Origin: JAUMBM01 sp964645715
GTDB lineage: Bacteria; Bacteroidota; Bacteroidia; Chitinophagales; Saprospiraceae
DNA: 7,977 bases
Assembly (NCBI GenBank): GCA_964645715.1
Contig: CAZYAO010000085.1
Span: forward strand, 1-7,977
Direction of reading: 5' to 3'
Each line of letters begins with the position of its first letter. Positions within the stretch are counted from its first letter, which is position 1. The notes under the pieces were generated by a model. It had not been told where the DNA came from and ran no database searches. It saw nothing but the letters and a program-made list of their open reading frames with translations. Both the position numbers and the translations under genes were made by a program. This document shows positions 6,963-7,977 of this stretch, one piece after another.

Positions 6963-6989
6963 TGTTTTGTTGTTTTAAAAAACAAAACA
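6963..6989. terminator. AT-rich hairpin downstream of the collar gene
   Basis: Nine paired bases, TGTTTTGTT (6963-6971) with AACAAAACA (6981-6989), around a GTTTTAAAA loop, 48 bases after the collar stop codon. It could help end the collar transcript, but the stem is AT-rich and only a short T-rich stretch follows, so this is a weak call. Confidence 0.35.
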
Positions 6990-6997
6990 TTTATTCG

Positions 6998-7051
6998 AAA
7001 CATTCTTTGGCAGTTTAACGCCGAAGAATGTTTTGAGGCGGCTGTTTTTTT
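6998..7051 (+). terminator. Hairpin plus T run just upstream of the LRR gene
   Basis: A 14-bp stem (AAACATTCTTTGGC at 6998-7011 with GCCGAAGAATGTTT at 7020-7033, one G-T wobble) closes an 8-base loop. After 11 further bases come seven T residues (7045-7051), ending only 12 bases before the LRR start codon. It is either the main terminator of the collar gene, with the T run displaced from the stem, or a leader hairpin controlling the LRR gene. Confidence 0.55.
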
Positions 7052-7063
7052 ACAATATCCAAT

Positions 7064-7693
7064 ATGCAAGAACACTCAGATTTCCAATCCCTGACCGAAG
7101 CGGATGTACAACGGCATCGACAGTGGTGGGATTCCCTCTCCGACAGTTGGAAAAAAGCCTTTAACAAGTGCGTTTTCAATAAAGAAGAGACCACTAATGA
7201 TTTAACCAAGGAAGAATTGCACTTGCTTTGGTCCATACCTGTCGTGCGTTTCGCAGGCCCCCGGGCATCTTATCCTAATATGTCTTTTGAATTGGAAGAT
7301 GTGAGCGGCCTGGCGGATTTAAAACATCTGAAAATAGTGGTCGTCATCCACCAACGGATCAGCTCGCTGCAGCCTTTGGCAGCGCTGCATCACTTGGAGA
7401 GCTTGTTCGTATTTGACAATCGACTCAAAAGCCTGACAGGCATAGAAAATCTCAAAAACCTGAAGCAATTGTATTTTCAGGATAATGAGATCGCTTCGCT
7501 GGAACCCCTGAAAGATCTGACGGGCCTGACAGAAATTTACGCCTCCCGGAATAAGCTGGTCAAATTGGACGGCATCGGCGGCAAGCATGCCAGAACCATC
7601 AAGATGTTCAGGATCCTGCCCAATGATGAACTGCCCCAAAAAGAAATCATCCGGATGGAAAATAAAATAGGTATCCGCTGTCTGCAAGGGTGA
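7064..7693 (+). CDS. Cytoplasmic leucine-rich repeat protein (SDS22/internalin-type repeats)
   Basis: 209 residues from the ATG at 7064, which directly follows an A/T-rich leader without a Shine-Dalgarno sequence. No signal peptide or membrane helix is present, so it is probably cytoplasmic. Residues ~7-60 form a helical N-terminal cap (WWDSLSDSWKKAFN at 21-34 and LTKEELHLLW at 47-56), a pattern I recall from other Bacteroidota LRR proteins. Four consecutive repeats of exactly 22 residues follow at ~79-100, 101-122, 123-144 and 145-166, each with the L-x-x-L-x-x-L core (for example SLTGIENLKNLKQLYFQDNEI), then a degenerate fifth at ~167-188 and a short C-terminal tail. LRRs of this type are protein-binding scaffolds; the partner is unknown. 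It is co-directional with the collar gene, 149 bases downstream, but with hairpins between them, so a shared transcript is doubtful. Confidence 0.88.
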   Translation: MQEHSDFQSLTEADVQRHRQWWDSLSDSWKKAFNKCVFNKEETTNDLTKEELHLLWSIPVVRFAGPRASYPNMSFELEDVSGLADLKHLKIVVVIHQRISSLQPLAALHHLESLFVFDNRLKSLTGIENLKNLKQLYFQDNEIASLEPLKDLTGLTEIYASRNKLVKLDGIGGKHARTIKMFRILPNDELPQKEIIRMENKIGIRCLQG

Positions 7694-7977
7694 GAAATCT
7701 ATTTTTCAAAGTACAAAATCAGCGTCATTTGAAAAGCATGAAAAATGAAGCTGTGTATGAATATACAAGTCTCATGTAGAATAGATATGGCAATGTCCCG
7801 AACTTTTGCATGTACTGGATTTGTCCTTGGTTCTTTGATGCTGAAGAAATACGGCATAAGAGCAACCTTTATATGATAAAGCAATAGTGCGCACGCGGGC
7901 TTAGCTTTCATGCTATGCCCGATAAAACAGGTCGATTTTGCAACTGATTAGTCTGATAAGGCGGGAGATCCCCAATC
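7694..7977. other. Intergenic tail of the window, no gene recognised
   Basis: I see no credible coding region, tRNA or repeat array here. There are weak AT-only complementary segments just after the LRR stop (7701-7708 with 7739-7746), an 8-base palindrome GTGCGCAC (7887-7894), and a 10-bp hairpin with one mismatch (7896-7905 with 7912-7921, loop TTTCAT) that lacks a T run. The hairpin may belong to a terminator of a gene beyond the window or to a leader. Confidence 0.45.

Noticed and set aside
7699..7911. A 70-codon open frame on the - strand in the terminal gap.
   Set aside because: Low-complexity, hydrophobic/aromatic translation without homology signs, no start-region signals; likely chance in AT-rich DNA.
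7892..7977. Possible tRNA, because GCGGGCTTAGC resembles a tRNA 5' end.
   Set aside because: The complementary CCCG lies in the same short hairpin rather than at an acceptor-stem distance, and there is no T-arm (GGTTCGA-type) sequence.

Overview
The window looks like chromosomal DNA of a Bacteroidota bacterium, most likely of the Saprospirales/Lewinella-Haliscomenobacter kind. The evidence is a C-terminal type IX secretion (T9SS) sorting domain behind a dockerin-like repeat pair of a style I associate with Saprospirales, a membrane-anchored TPR/LuxR-type regulator, TAnnTTTG-type promoter candidates, and starts with no Shine-Dalgarno sequence. The lineage below phylum level is inference from recall; no database search was possible.

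Layout. (1) Bases 1-1523, + strand: the C-terminal ~505 residues of a secreted protein whose start lies outside the window. It has a carboxypeptidase-regulatory-like fold, two dockerin-like EF-hand-type repeats, a cohesin-like beta domain and a T9SS type A sorting domain. (2) Bases 1545-1655: three successive inverted repeats in the gap between convergent genes; the first is a clear intrinsic terminator and the third is a perfect 32-base palindrome. (3) Bases 1682-4076, - strand: a probable two-gene unit, a VOC/bleomycin-resistance-like protein followed by an aspartate kinase-homoserine dehydrogenase (ThrA-like) protein. The kinase part of the latter is truncated and lacks its catalytic motifs, while the dehydrogenase half looks intact. 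(4) Bases 4383-6077, + strand: a TPR sensor with signal peptide, transmembrane helix, coiled coil and C-terminal HTH. (5) Bases 6078-6422: an AT-rich gap with possible promoters. (6) Bases 6423-6914, + strand: a complete phage tail collar domain (MdpB-like) protein. (7) Bases 6915-7063: two hairpins, the second ending in a T run just before the next gene. (8) Bases 7064-7693, + strand: a small cytoplasmic protein with four exact 22-residue leucine-rich repeats. (9) Bases 7694-7977: no gene recognised.

How the parts relate. The secreted protein is a cell-surface or extracellular product and is insulated from the threonine/methionine-branch gene by the hairpin cluster. The regulator, collar protein and LRR protein are co-directional but separated by gaps with terminator- or promoter-like signals, so they are probably separate transcripts; any functional link is speculation. 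The most noteworthy item is the AK-HSD protein with a vestigial kinase domain. I see no convincing new multi-gene system.
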